Assembly: GCA_026260175.1 (NCBI GenBank)
Contig: JAKCWW010000489.1
Coordinates: 44,643 to 108,642, forward strand
DNA from: Reticulitermes lucifugus
Lineage: Eukaryota; Arthropoda; Insecta; Blattodea; Rhinotermitidae
DNA: 64,000 nucleotides
Direction: 5' to 3'
Part shown: one piece after another, positions 11,480 through 22,874 of the stretch
Numbering within the stretch: the first letter of the stretch is position 1
Layout of the letters: the number at the start of each line of letters is the position of its first letter
Position numbers and translations under genes: made by a program
The notes under the pieces: model-generated
What the model was told of the DNA's origin: nothing
What the model saw: the letters and a program-made list of their open reading frames with translations, nothing else
Databases searched by the model: none

Positions 11480-12770
11480 CAATCGACCACAACTAAACTC
11501 TGCGGAGCACTTTGCGTCATTAGAACACATAACGCACTTCATCGTCTGAGAAGTGTGTTAACCCATTTGACGGCGACCTCTATCTAAAAAATTAAACGTT
11601 TCAAGGCATATGTTTATAAAAATTGGGACTTGTTTTCAAACAAGAAATCATGCTATGTAGATCTTGTACGCCGGTTTCATTGAGCTTGTATATCACTATC
11701 ATATGAAGGTCAAAGTCATCTGCCATACTAGGTCGTGTATTCTTTCAAATATTTACCTACGTTTCGAAGGGTCATAGTGACGTCATCTTCAGAGTCAAGC
11801 AGTCCACGACTCCCTTTGGGCTGCTTGGCCATGAATATTATAGAACGATAATCGTTATAAACGTCGATAACCGTACGTATTTATCCAAAACAACATGAAC
11901 GACACCACACCGCTGTGTGAACCTCAAATTTCACGCGCCCTAAAAGCACTTATGTCATGTGTTTTCAGCGTTTAAGAAAATGCCCTCGCTCTCATGATAA
12001 CCTAACTGGAAAGCACAAGCAAAATGAGAGAGGAGCAAAGTCGCTCCGTATTGTTTAATTTTCAACTTTGCCTGCCCACTCCCTCACACTCTGACACGAG
12101 CTCTTCTGAAACGTAGAAAGAAAGAATTGCTTCAATAATTTATATGTACAAAAATCCTGTAACTCCGAAGTGATAGAAAATTATTTTTATTATATTATAA
12201 ACTCCAATAAACATTTATAAAATCACAGTAGGTTCCTCTCATCCATGCTTCAAATATTAGGTCCAGCAGACATCAACAAGACGAAGAACCGATCCTTCAT
12301 AAGTAACCAGTTTCTCGTTTGTAATTAGCTTCACTAGCAGATGGGAGTTCGGCGGTTCTTCATCTGTCCTCATCACACAGAAGCAGGAACAGCTGTATTT
12401 ATAAATAACGTCCAATTTAAGACCGTGGGTTACAGTCTGAAAAATGTTTTCCAGTATCCGCTAACAGAATAAGCAGCATGAGATGAAAAGGCCGGAAGGA
12501 AAATTTGTTGTGGCGTTATGATAATAAAACTGCTCCGCGTCGTATGTAAAATAAAATTGTACTGAATTTTTGTTTTATGATCTTAGTTGCCACACTACTA
12601 CACAACTAAAAGTCTGTCCTATATTTGAAATTCTATTTTAGTGCATTTCTTGTAATTAAGTGAGCATAAGATTAGCACTTCCCATATAATCATGCGGAGT
12701 CAGTCGTCCTTATCGAAGGCTTCACATAAGGAAAAGAAAAGAGAAGTAGTTATATTAAAACATGTGGCAT
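11480..12770. other. Mostly unrecognised; one hammerhead-like core
   Basis: No gene. 11761-11792 on the minus strand carries CTGAAGA and GAAAC boxes around a short possible stem. See the separate entry. Confidence 0.4.
11761..11792 (-). other. Hammerhead-ribozyme-like core (weak)
   Basis: The reverse strand reads CTGAAGA, then a 20-nt segment containing a gtca..tgac hairpin, then GAAAC. These resemble the two conserved boxes of hammerhead ribozymes carried by Penelope-like retroelements. Stems I and III are not evident, so this may be a fossil or chance. Confidence 0.3.
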
Positions 12771-12771
12771 A

Positions 12772-13030
12772 ATTGTAAAAAGGTAAAGTTCTCCCTAGAA
12801 CAGGCCACGAAGGCCCAAAGGTAGAGCAGAGGTAAAGATCTACTCTTTCTTTAACCTTGGCACTAGATGAGGGTGGGTGGTCAACTCCACGTCCCGGCCG
12901 CTTTACCCCCGGGAAAGAGANNNNNNNNNNNNNNNNNNNNNNNNNNNNNNNNNNNNNNNNNNNNNNNNNNACCGGGATTCGATCCCCGGACCGTCCAGCC
13001 CGTAGCGAGTCGCTATACCGACTACGCTAT
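12772..13030 (-). mobile_element. SINE family B, copy 2 (interrupted by assembly gap)
   Basis: The left 149 bases match the 3' half of SINE B ('ggcacgatgagg'-type body, 'ctactctttctttaaccttgg', 'cccggccgctttaccccc'). The right 60 bases carry the tRNA-like head. Read in reverse this is an A-box-like 'tagtcggtatagcga' and a B-box-like 'ggatcgaatccc'. The middle is replaced by 50 Ns (12921-12970). Confidence 0.88.
12921..12970. other. Assembly gap (50 N)
   Basis: Exactly 50 N inside SINE B. In the copies at 46752 and 44416 the matching interval is about 77-83 bases, so the N count is probably a placeholder. Confidence 0.97.
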
Positions 13031-13039
13031 CAAAATAAT

Positions 13040-14700
13040 AGTATTCTCGTTGCGTTTTCAGTTTAGGCCTACATACAGGACTTCAAGATTGAATTTCCGA
13101 ACATGAGTAATCCAGCAATATTTAAAAAATCAAGCTACTATATTATAGCGAAAACATATGGCACATTTGAGATCAGCTTAAACGGAAGTCTGTAGATGGA
13201 CAAGTATATTAGTTTTTCTGAAATTAAAAAAATAAATACTGGTTTGTTTGGAACAATCGGCACATCTCAATCCCAGAAATGTCCAGTGTGAAGTGGCTGA
13301 CCGTTTGAAATGAATGAAAAAGGTATATAAATATATCTTTTCGTTTTATAAACGTTCATTCCGACGACAGACTTTATTGTCTTTTTCTTAAATAGAAGCA
13401 CGTCACTTGAACGGTAGTGAAATTTTTCGCGTTTCGACTTCGATTCCCAGTGGCCATGTTTATTCCATTTCTTTTTGTCTTGTCATTCGACTTTTATTTA
13501 TAACTTACTTTACATGGTGGCAAGCCCTCACCCATACATCAATCCAAGCAGTGATTTATCACGTATCTATTGTCATTGGCTCATGTCACGTGGACTAAGG
13601 TACTAACCGTTTAGCAAAAATATTAGCTAATAACTCAGAAGGCTTTATGTAGGTTTATTCATACGCTTTCAGGATTAAAAGATTAAGAAATGTCATTTAT
13701 GTGGGAGTAGAATCACTCTGTGAAATAGTTAACATTACGACAGTATGTAATACATTCAGACAATGAATGTTTTTGTATTGTTGCGCTCGGAATGAAATGA
13801 CTAGGCTTGGTTCATTAAACGTTGCACGAATCTCACGTGAATTTATGAAATCGACTATTTGTATTGTTACTAAATAAAACAATGGAGCAGACTGACGAGC
13901 AGCAATGTAATGCTGTCATGAAGCTTCTCTCTACCGATAAAATTGCCAGTTTTGAAATTCATTGATGGATGCCAACATTTGTCAAGGGATATAATAGACT
14001 CTTCTAACCACCCATGGTGTTTGGAACGACTGCACATTTCAGGTTGCCTTGATGAATTCGGAACTGCTACCTCGAGCACTGAGTTGATAAGAAAACTTGA
14101 GTTGATAAGGTAGTGATCTGAATCGTGTAAACATTGAAGTTATTGAGAAAAGTGTCTGAAACATCTTCCTGACACTCACGATGTTATTTTGGTGTTGTTC
14201 ATTCCATGCAACACATTATACTATTTTATTAAAAACCCAACTCTTTGCACATACAAAACATGTATACATATGAATTTCCTCCTACATGTTTCGGCGGTCG
14301 ACCGCCACGATCAGGGAGTAACACCTAAAAACTTATATTTTAAAACCAAATGCAGCCACAGCTTGTGTAAGTATATGTTATTTTATAAGCAATAATTACG
14401 TCATATCATTTTAACTTGCCTTGTATGTGCAAATATTTGGTTTCTAATTAGATACTCAATAAGTAATTTAGCTTCTTCCGATTTCCATATCTTTGTGTTG
14501 CTGAAGAAGTCGATCAGAGGCCATAAATTTGAACGCGATATACAATATCCACCACTCCGTCATGTCTTACTGAGTCTTCAGCGGACTCGTAAGCACCTGC
14601 ATTTATAAAATTCATACACCGATGATGAGATGATTATTTATACGCAGGTAAGAAAGACGTCAACATGTACTTTTTCTCAGGTCATAAGAAACAAATGAAA
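13040..14700. other. No recognisable feature
   Basis: AT-rich. The 60-70-codon frames here have no similarity I can name. Confidence 0.4.
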
Positions 14701-14720
14701 CGTCACTGCATAATATTAAA

Positions 14721-14795
14721 TCATAATATTTTAATAAATCATAATGACATATCATAACCATAATCCTGTATCATAATATTTTAATAAATCATAAT
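14721..14795. repeat. AT-rich direct repeat (25 bp x2)
   Basis: Positions 14721-14745 (starting tcataatatttt) recur exactly at 14771-14795, with a 25-bp spacer of similar composition. A small local duplication. Confidence 0.85.
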
Positions 14796-14849
14796 ATTTA
14801 AACAATTCCCGAGCACATTGATCCATGCAGCTCATTTTGGCATTAATTT

Positions 14850-15115
14850 AAAAATTCCGTACGGTAGAAGTCGGGCTGTTCTATTCGCAGCCACTCACAA
14901 ACAGTTCAATGCACAACACCCATGTAGTGGATAAATCTCGTATTGCGACTCGACGGCTTTCCAAAATCTGTTCACCCACTCTTGCTGCTTTCACATCTGT
15001 TTCTGATGTGCTGGGCCAACCGTTGCGGTACTACGGCGGATGTACGCGCGACCATTCAGAAACTCACTGCACCATTTTCTGACTAGCTGCAATCCCATTG
15101 CGCCATCATCAGTAA
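14850..15115 (-). pseudogene. mariner-family transposase N-terminal remnant 1
   Basis: The minus strand encodes DDGAMG..LVRKWCSEF..GR (15046-15110), matching the first helix-turn-helix of mariner/SETMAR-type transposases. After a frameshift it encodes ILESRRVAIRDLSTTW (about 14915-14975), matching the second helix-turn-helix block ('nrRvTirdLsttlgvs'). The catalytic DDD domain that should follow below 14850 is not recognisable. The product would have bound transposon ends. This copy is dead and truncated. Confidence 0.8.
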
Positions 15116-15119
15116 AAAC

Positions 15120-17885
15120 CTAGTCACGCTACGAATATCGTGGCACAAAGTCTCCAATGTTGTTGCCACTGCACCTCACCTTCTCCCAGGACAAGCACCA
15201 AACCGACTGACTCTTGCGCCGACTGTTCTGTTATACCCGTACTACAAGTGCTATCTCCTACCGAAAAATAAAATGAGTACCACAAACGCTGCGAGATTGG
15301 GATTCTTGCTTATTGAATATGCCTCGTGTGTGTATAAGTACAAATATTAAAACTTATGAAACACTTTGACGGGATACGATACAGTTTAAAATTAATTCTT
15401 AGACACTATCAGGCGTCTTGCGATTTTAACAATCTTGTTTTGTGATCAAATATTAAATACAAACACTCTGTCATAATAATATTAATTCATAAGAAAATAG
15501 TTTTGAAACACTTGAAAAACCAACAATTTAATATCGTTTGGATACTTTTCTTATAAACTGTGAGAGTGTACAGTGCATAATTAAATTAATTTCCCTCCAC
15601 ATATAATTCCTACAGGAGCATAAATATTACATTAGTGCCTTTTTGACACAGAGCACATAAATGTGCATTACAAGTTTTATTAACGAAGTCAGTGCCTGGA
15701 ATTTTCTTTGACGGGACATATTGTTGTAGGGTTGTTGGTGCAAAAAGATTCAAAATTTTACGTGCACTAAGTTCCACAATTCCTTACAAATATTTTTTTC
15801 TCATACATGACGTCAAAAATAAGCGAGTGGATGTACCGCACATGTTAGTGGATAGAAACTGCAAACTTAGTCTAGTAAATGTGTCCAGAGATATTCCCTT
15901 ACAGTGTAATGTACTGATATGCCCTACAACTAAAACTTGAAACCTGAATTCGCCTTTATGGGCTTTTTCCATCGTATGTACTAAAATTTAACACAATGCT
16001 ACGTTTGGGGGATCGGATCGGTTCATGCCTTTAGGATCGCTTTTTTTCCAAAAGAAAATATTACTGCGTAACAATTGTTTGCACTGTAATTAAAGACGGA
16101 TTTAAGTTACATTGTATACAAAATAAGGCTATGCACATGAACATTCAGGTATTCTCTAACTTACTGAAACATGTTGTATTCACTAATTTGACTCTAATCC
16201 GTGCTTAATCACAGTAAAAATAATTATTATGTAGCAACATTTATTTTGGAAGAAGTAAGCCTGAAGACGGAGACAGATCCTGTCTCCGAAACGTAGTGTG
16301 TTAACGTTCAATACATAGACGGAAAAAGTGCATAAAGTAAATGAATTCAGATGTCATACATCACTGTCAGAACTTTACAGAATAGTAGAATTTGGAACGC
16401 TTCTTCACTAAGTAAGAAGCTTAACAGAACAGAGGGCGAACATGTCGAAATCGAAATACAGATTCTAATTTTACATAGGGATAACAGCTCGCGTCATTTT
16501 TCGGTTGAAAAGCACTCTACTGTACAAGCGTGAACAATTCACCCTTCTTTTTCCGTAATAACGATGGGGTGGACAATCCAACTGCGACACTTTTCCTGTT
16601 GTAATATTCAGCTTTCGTTATGTTTCCGATTCCTGAACTATCCAACATTAACTAAAGTTGGTCCTAACCATGGCGTTATCTAGAAAATTGTGTGTGATAT
16701 CATTTTTCGAAATAACAAATAAGAATTGGGCCACTTCATTTAACCAAAATGTTAATACTATGTTTTTCTGTACGTAAGAGAAAAGGCTACTTGTCCAATA
16801 ACATTTTTGTTACAAAATCTTCGACACCAAAAACACGCATTCGGCATATATAGCCTAACTGAAGGGCAGTTGGTCTTACGTATTAAGAACCATCGCCCAC
16901 GAAATTTGTGGAATCTCAGTAAGAAAATATTTAATAAGTGACTTCAGACTTCCTGACAGCACCAAGAAGGTTCATATTTGGGTAGGTGTACTACGTATGT
17001 CAGAGAGGTAATCTCTAACCTGACAGTCGAAACTCAAAATCTATTGCCTATCTATCCAGACCCTCCGACCTAGGCCTAAGCACACTTCATTACATTTCAC
17101 TTATCTTTCGACTTATTAATGATCGTCGTAATACTGACGTATCGTTTTAATATTCATAGCAGTGTACACTTAAAAGTCACATGGAGAAGGATGTGATTCG
17201 TACTTGGAAGAGCCCTTGACTAGAACTCGGGAACCAATACCTCGCTTCAGTTAAACCCCAGTTTATTTATTTTCTATAAAGCCAAATATCGTAACACAAC
17301 TCATCATCAAAACTATGACAGTATCGAAACTGAGTTAAATACCTAACCTACGAATCCGGGTATGTCCTATAATGAGCCAACAGAATGCAGTTTACCCTAT
17401 GAAATTTTAAATTAGCGTTAGTGATGTATACCTAGAATTTCATTTTAAAAACTCTTATGCACGTTGTTACATCTGCTATTTGAGTCTTGGTTATAGCCAT
17501 GAATTCCACATCCTTGACAAATGTACATTACCGCGAAAATCACCAGTGGACACCAATTAAATCCAATTTACATATTCACAACATTAAGATTCACTTTAAT
17601 ATCATTACACCAATTGCACAAATAATTCTGAAATGGTCTTCTGAAAAAATTTTATACGAAACTTTTAGCTCCCTAATGCATGCAGCCGGCCCATTTCCGT
17701 CTCCTTGATTTGGTGACTCTTATATTTCGTGAAGATTAATGGAGCTTGTAATTACGAATCTGCCCAATCCTTCTGCTTCTTTCTCTTTCCTAGGTCTAAA
17801 ATTTTTCTACAGCACCTTATTTCTAATTCGAAGAAAACGTCAAGAAGTAATACACAAAGTCGGAATATAAACGACAGTAATGTGT
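15120..17885. other. No recognisable gene; one hammerhead-like core
   Basis: An 82-codon + frame at 15692-15940 is open but resembles nothing I know. The only structured item is at 16261-16292. Confidence 0.4.
16261..16292 (+). other. Hammerhead-ribozyme-like core with strong stem
   Basis: CTGAAGA (16261-16267) is followed by a perfect 9-bp hairpin cggagacag / ctgtctccg with a 3-nt loop, running into GAAAC (16288-16292). An acgt...acgt pairing follows and could act as stem III. The bases next to the core do not form a clear stem I, so self-cleavage is doubtful. Arthropod Penelope-like elements carry motifs of this form. Confidence 0.4.
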
Positions 17886-17886
17886 T

Positions 17887-17900
17887 TCCCTAAGAACATT
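17887..17900. repeat. Target-site duplication, left copy (SINE D)
   Basis: tccctaagaacatt, matched with one mismatch by tccctatgaacatt at 18043-18056. Confidence 0.8.
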
Positions 17901-18042
17901 CTTTTTGTGGTGAAGGGCCCCGCAGCAGATGCCCAGTGCCACTTTGTCCACCACAAATCCCACATGGACTGACCCGGCATTGAAGCCGGACCTCCGCGGT
18001 GGGATGCCGGCGACTAACCGCCTGAGCCATGGCAAGGCCATA
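17901..18042 (-). mobile_element. SINE family D, tRNA-derived, short
   Basis: A 142-bp element on the minus strand bounded by a 14-bp TSD with one mismatch (17887-17900 and 18043-18056). The reverse strand starts with 'ggccttgccatggctcag' and contains an A-box-like 'tggctcaggcggttag' and a B-box-like 'ggcttcaatgcc' (reverse of 17976-17987). A short tRNA-unrelated body follows ('gggatttgtggtgga'), ending in an A-rich tail 'cacaaaaag'. Confidence 0.85.
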
Positions 18043-18056
18043 TCCCTATGAACATT
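18043..18056. repeat. Target-site duplication, right copy (SINE D)
   Basis: tccctatgaacatt, matching 17887-17900 with one mismatch. It lies next to the tRNA-like head. Confidence 0.8.
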
Positions 18057-18059
18057 ACA

Positions 18060-19680
18060 CACAGTCCAATATTATAAACCCGATTCGCCACTTACCTGTG
18101 TATAAAGCTGTCTGAAGACCCCGTTCCATCCGTGCATATGTCTCCTGTCACTCGGAAACCCTCCGACCTAACCCCACAGAACACGACCTGAGTTGTACTA
18201 ATAACGTCCGGCTGAAGAGTGCATCGCAATACGGATTCATTTTGAGCGCTGCCGGTTGGATGTTTTCTGCCGCACATGCACAGTGTTTCAGAGCGATGTC
18301 TGTCTTTGTACCTCGTCACCGGGTTACAAGCGGCCGCTGTCCCTCTTTCAGTCTTGCTGAATCAATCAACGGTTGGACGTGCCCCAGAACGGACGTCACA
18401 TGTTAATAAGAAAGCCTACCTAAGAATAACGAGCATGTGGCTAAGTCGTGCCGTAGAAAGCCGCAATTTCTGCTACAGTGGTTACATCAATTAAATGTAG
18501 CCTATAATTATACTTTATTTGTCAATATTCGTCACATCATAATCGTTGTGGAGGGGATGCCTCAGTTTAACATATTTAGCGTGTTATGTCAACTCAGAAG
18601 CACCAAAAAAAAATTTAAAAAAATCACACCCGTACATAGGACTTCATCACTACGCAATTTGAGAATTTATTTATAGATTCAAATCAAACCGGATAAAGTT
18701 AGCCATTTATCTGCAGGCTATTTCTCCTAAAACACAGTTACCGAGCTGCTAATCTGACTGTTGTACAGTATTTACGATAATGATTGCCTTCAGCTAACGA
18801 CATTACAGGTGAGGACATGCGACTTTCATAATTTTTTACTTTGGAATCAACAACAGCAAAATGAAGGCTGCACCAAACTATTTAGATGAAAGACTGGTAC
18901 CACTGGATGCGTGACCCTGAAATATACCATGACAGACAGCTCACATTTGAGCACTTCTTGAGACAAATCTTTGTGTAGATGTAGCTGTAGTAATACAGTA
19001 ACGGGCCTTTAGTGAACGTGCAAAATACATCTTTTCGTTACATACTAATGAAACTGACTGATTAACCACTGAAGTTAATCACGCAAAATTGCATTTTGGG
19101 AATTTATTTGTCGCATGCTTGCAACTTATGAGTAAGTTGCTGCTCAATTTTTAAACAATGATTTTGAAACAGCACATCCTCCCAGGTTTTACCTAGTTAC
19201 TCTCAGGTAGGTGCCTGTTGTGAATGCATTAACCTGCTTAACGTAAGTGTACGTTTTACGTTTACTTCCATACATCAACGAAAGTACGTATTTATACGAA
19301 CCAGCGTGTCATGTTCCAAGAATTTCTGTTCTCTCTTTTTCGTATTCTGCTTTACACTCACTGCGTGGTATACGTATATTTACGGCATTCCCCAAACGAC
19401 ATGACACAGGATTCGGAGTATTCATCAGACAGATTTTGCGGCCCCACAAGTGTTACGTCAACTTTTCATCGCACGTGTTTCTGTCCAGGAAACATGTCGT
19501 TCCGTTGATCATATAATTCACACGCGTATTCCTTGTTTCATACCACCGGGCCAAGTGACGCAGGTGCAGCAAGAGGCCTCGACCACAAATCCAACACCGC
19601 CTACAAAACAGTAACAACTTCTTCCACGCCGCCTGATTTCAGGTTCTCAGATAGTGTTGATGAATATGTAAGTCTTCTTG
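18060..19680. other. No recognisable feature
   Basis: 18090-18420 is less AT-rich and stays open on both strands (18092-18319 minus, 18276-18494 plus), but neither peptide is recognisable. Confidence 0.4.
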
Positions 19681-19734
19681 GATGTTTTGCCATGTCAGCC
19701 CTAAAGAATTACAGGCATTTAGGAGGAGGATGCT

Positions 19735-19858
19735 GCATCCATCTTCAGGGTCTACCAGTATAGTTGTTTTTTGATTGCTATACACTGAAGATTAAGGCAG
19801 TACGGTATCTGAAACGTCTGTATACAAGTCGAAACGGCATAACACCCCAGAAGACTCC
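19735..19858 (+). mobile_element. Penelope-like terminal repeat fragment (candidate) 1
   Basis: Contains CTGAAGA (19785-19791), then GAAACGTCTGTA (from 19811), then 'cggcataacaccccagaaga'. The same order of blocks, diverged, occurs at 39425-39535, and the last block also recurs near 43290. This layout resembles the hammerhead-bearing terminal repeats of Penelope-like elements. An inverted 'catcttcaggg' at 19740-19750 gives a second copy of the first box on the other strand. Confidence 0.45.
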
Positions 19859-19859
19859 A

Positions 19860-22400
19860 TCCCATCCCCTGTGAATTCTAACTCTGGTGTCATGCAGAAA
19901 ACAACATGTCATCATCATATTTCACTGTCCTTGCTAATTCACCCCTGCTTACACCTTCCCTCTGCCCTTACGGCAGACGCAAATTTATTACGCTTACAAG
20001 ACTCGCACTCTAGGGCAGGAACAGCATCTTACATACAGTCTCAGAAACGGGCTGGCAGGATGCGATAAGGCAAAACGTCCATAAATAACAGAAAAAAATA
20101 TCACCCCTATAGACTATTTGGGCCGTAATGACGCAATAAACGGGATTCAGTGTCATGAAAATTCAGTTCTTGGATACGTGTGAGTAAACAATAATTAATT
20201 GTCTACCGCAAGCTCTTACTGTGTCGTAAGTGTCCATTTCTTAGCGACTTAATATAGCAATTACTGCTGGGTCATATGACAACAAGGGTTATGGGAGACG
20301 AAGGCGGTAGCATGGGTATTTGCTGACAACCAATTGCAGAATTTGTTGACAAGGGGAGAGAAGCTAATGGTTCCACGATTCTTTCACACATACAACTACA
20401 CTGAAGTTTTTTTAGAGACAAGAGTGTTAGCAAAACTCGTGAAATATAATTTCAGTTACGTGGCCTACAAGTTTTGCTGATATTTCAGCTTACAACTTAC
20501 AGAAATATGGCTGTTCAATTAGTAACGAAACATGTATCAGGAAAAATTTAATCTAAGTGGGCAGACACCCGAAGGTAGCTATCTTGTACCCTCTTTCTTG
20601 TTCCTGCAGTTCTTGCTAGTCACTTCGCACGCTCTTAGTAGAACGATTTATTTCTTACAGATTATTAGCAAACATTTTCACATTCACTCAATCGGGAAAA
20701 GTGACATGTAACGGCGTCAAAGTGAAAACAGAAATGCCATCTACAAAGCATTACCACAAGAATCTAAGACATTTCTCATAGAACGGTATCTCGAAACCGA
20801 ATGTTATACTTAAGCCAAGTCAGAAGAGCTTTATACAAAGACGCTGTAAACTGGCAAGATGTTATAGTGTCTGATAGCTAAAAGACAAATGGTAATGGAG
20901 TACTGGAGGAATGTTAATGACAGGTATAAACTGGCACTCGACATTACACACGGAATAAGAAAAATCACAATTCTTTTTTGTACTTACGTAACCAACATTT
21001 CCGGCTTTTGGTTGCAAAAGGTTGAAGAAATTTACTCACCTGAAAATAAAAACCACCACAACGATAAGTGCAAATAAGGGAAACGTATATACATTACTGC
21101 TGTAACAGATAGATTAACATAAATGCATCAACGTGGTCACGTTATTAATACCTTGAAATATTTATAAAGATAGTACAGAATTAGTTGACAATAACAATGT
21201 ATTTTTCCATGACTTATTGTGAGTATGTAATGAGAATAAACGATCGTGTAAGAATAAACAAATTGACAGGAAGTTGCCAGACCGAGAAAGAACAGACATA
21301 CGGACTCAAAGATATGCTGCCATAAGTCAATATTTCACCAAAAATAAATACATCGGTGTGTATATTTCTATCTATTACATCACGATGTAATTAGGACTCA
21401 ATCTCAGGATAAAATGAATTGCAGGTTTGTGTATCAAACACCATTTCAAGAATCCTGTTTGGGCACTGCTGGTCAAGCTTTAAACCTACGTCATCGAGAA
21501 TCTGCCCATCACTTTTAATTTAAGAGGCCAATCTCATATGTATATCCTCTCTCACGACCTACATCAAAATCCTAGCTGTTACCCTTCATGATTTACTGTC
21601 ATGACTTTCAAAACTTATACCTAAATTTAACGCGCCATCATGGTGCTATTATGCAGCTGTTATACCTCATGTTGAGGGAAGTTGCTTTCATGTTTACCTA
21701 TATACATCATTTGAGCGACGGTGTTTCAACTGCCGACGTTACGGTGTTGAATGAGATAAAAAAGACTGTGAATTGGTAGGAAAAGACAAAGATTTGGATA
21801 GAACGCTCGTAAGTTCAACTGAATGGGGCATACACTGTAAAGGAAAAAAGAGAAACTTTATTAGTCATTAGAATAGAGCTTGGCCTAAAAGGAAATGTTG
21901 AGATCGTTAGGTATATTTTCAAGTATAAAGGAACAGATACCGTAAACACAAATTGTATTTGATATATGTTCCATAAATTATTATACAGACAACATGTTTC
22001 GACGGCTCTTGGTCATCTTCAGGTCCTCTATCATCATAAAAATAATTTATACAATTGCATTCAAAATGTTATATTGTATATTTTTACATTTTATGATGTT
22101 AGAGGACCTGAAAATTACAAAAAGCTGTGTTTATAGTACTTATTCCTTTACAGTTCTGTATAACACAACGGAACGCTTGCATAAAATTTATATTTCCAAG
22201 TCTCATCAACAGAATGAAGGATGAAGCAACAATACAAAGCTGGCTATGAAAACCTGTGAAAAAAAGTGGCAAAATTAAAATACTTGAGAATGACACAAAC
22301 AAATCAAAAATGCATGCAGCAAGAAATTAAAAGCCGATCCAGTTCTACCATTACTTCCAGGATATTTTGTCTTCATTTTCGCTTTAAACGTAGAGCAATA
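19860..22400. other. No recognisable gene; one inverted repeat
   Basis: Apart from the structure at 21996-22116, nothing is identifiable. Confidence 0.4.
21996..22116. repeat. Inverted repeat with hammerhead-like box
   Basis: 22014-22037 and 22093-22116 are inverted copies of 24 bp with 3 mismatches, separated by 55 bp of AT-rich DNA. The left arm extends into a minus-strand CTGAAGA ... GAAAC pair (22016-22022 and 21996-22000). It may be the remains of a small foldback element or head-to-head Penelope-like repeats. Confidence 0.6.
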
Positions 22401-22870
22401 CAATTTTGCCTGTTGTTTTTAGGGCGTTATACTTGGCCTTTCATATTAAGGGAACAACATAGCTTGAGGGCATTGGAAAATACACTACTGAGGAATTTAT
22501 TCGGGTTTAAGAGGTAGAAGGTAAGAGAAGAGTAGAGGGAATTACATAATATGTAGCTTCGTGGTTTGCAATCCCCACCAAATATTTCTAGGGTGTTCAA
22601 ATCGAGAAGGGTGATAGGTCCGGGGCATATGGCACGTATTGGGAGATTTTGTTGCAGCAAACCTGTCAACTTTGAAGAGAAAGATGTAGATGAAAATATA
22701 ATATTACAATGTATCGGAACTATACAGGAGTTGATTCATATACGTCAGAATAGAAAAAAGAGGCGCGCTATCGTCAATACGGTAATGAGCCTTTGGCCCC
22801 CATAAGATGGGAAAATTTTCTTGACTTGAGCAACTCTTAGCTTCTCAAGACAGGATCTGCTCCATGGAAT
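22400..22870 (+). pseudogene. LINE reverse-transcriptase C-terminal remnant 3 with 3' tail
   Basis: From about 22433 the translation reads PFILREQHSLRALENTLLRNLFGFKR, the usual 'tLREe.rLRvfEn.vLRkiFG.KR' block. After two stops it continues SPPNISRVFKSRRV and GHMARIG. The most C-terminal segment is badly mutated. The end at 22820-22870 ('gcttctcaagacaggatctgctccatggaatta') matches the 3' untranslated end of the copy at 27262-27590. Inactive 5'-truncated LINE. Confidence 0.85.
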
Positions 22871-22874
22871 TATT

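Noticed and set aside
12857-13106. Coding frames crossing the N gap
   Set aside because: They translate SINE B sequence through 50 Ns and cannot be real proteins.
15692-15940. 82-codon plus-strand frame as a small gene
   Set aside because: No recognisable motif, no repeat of it elsewhere in the window and no supporting signals.
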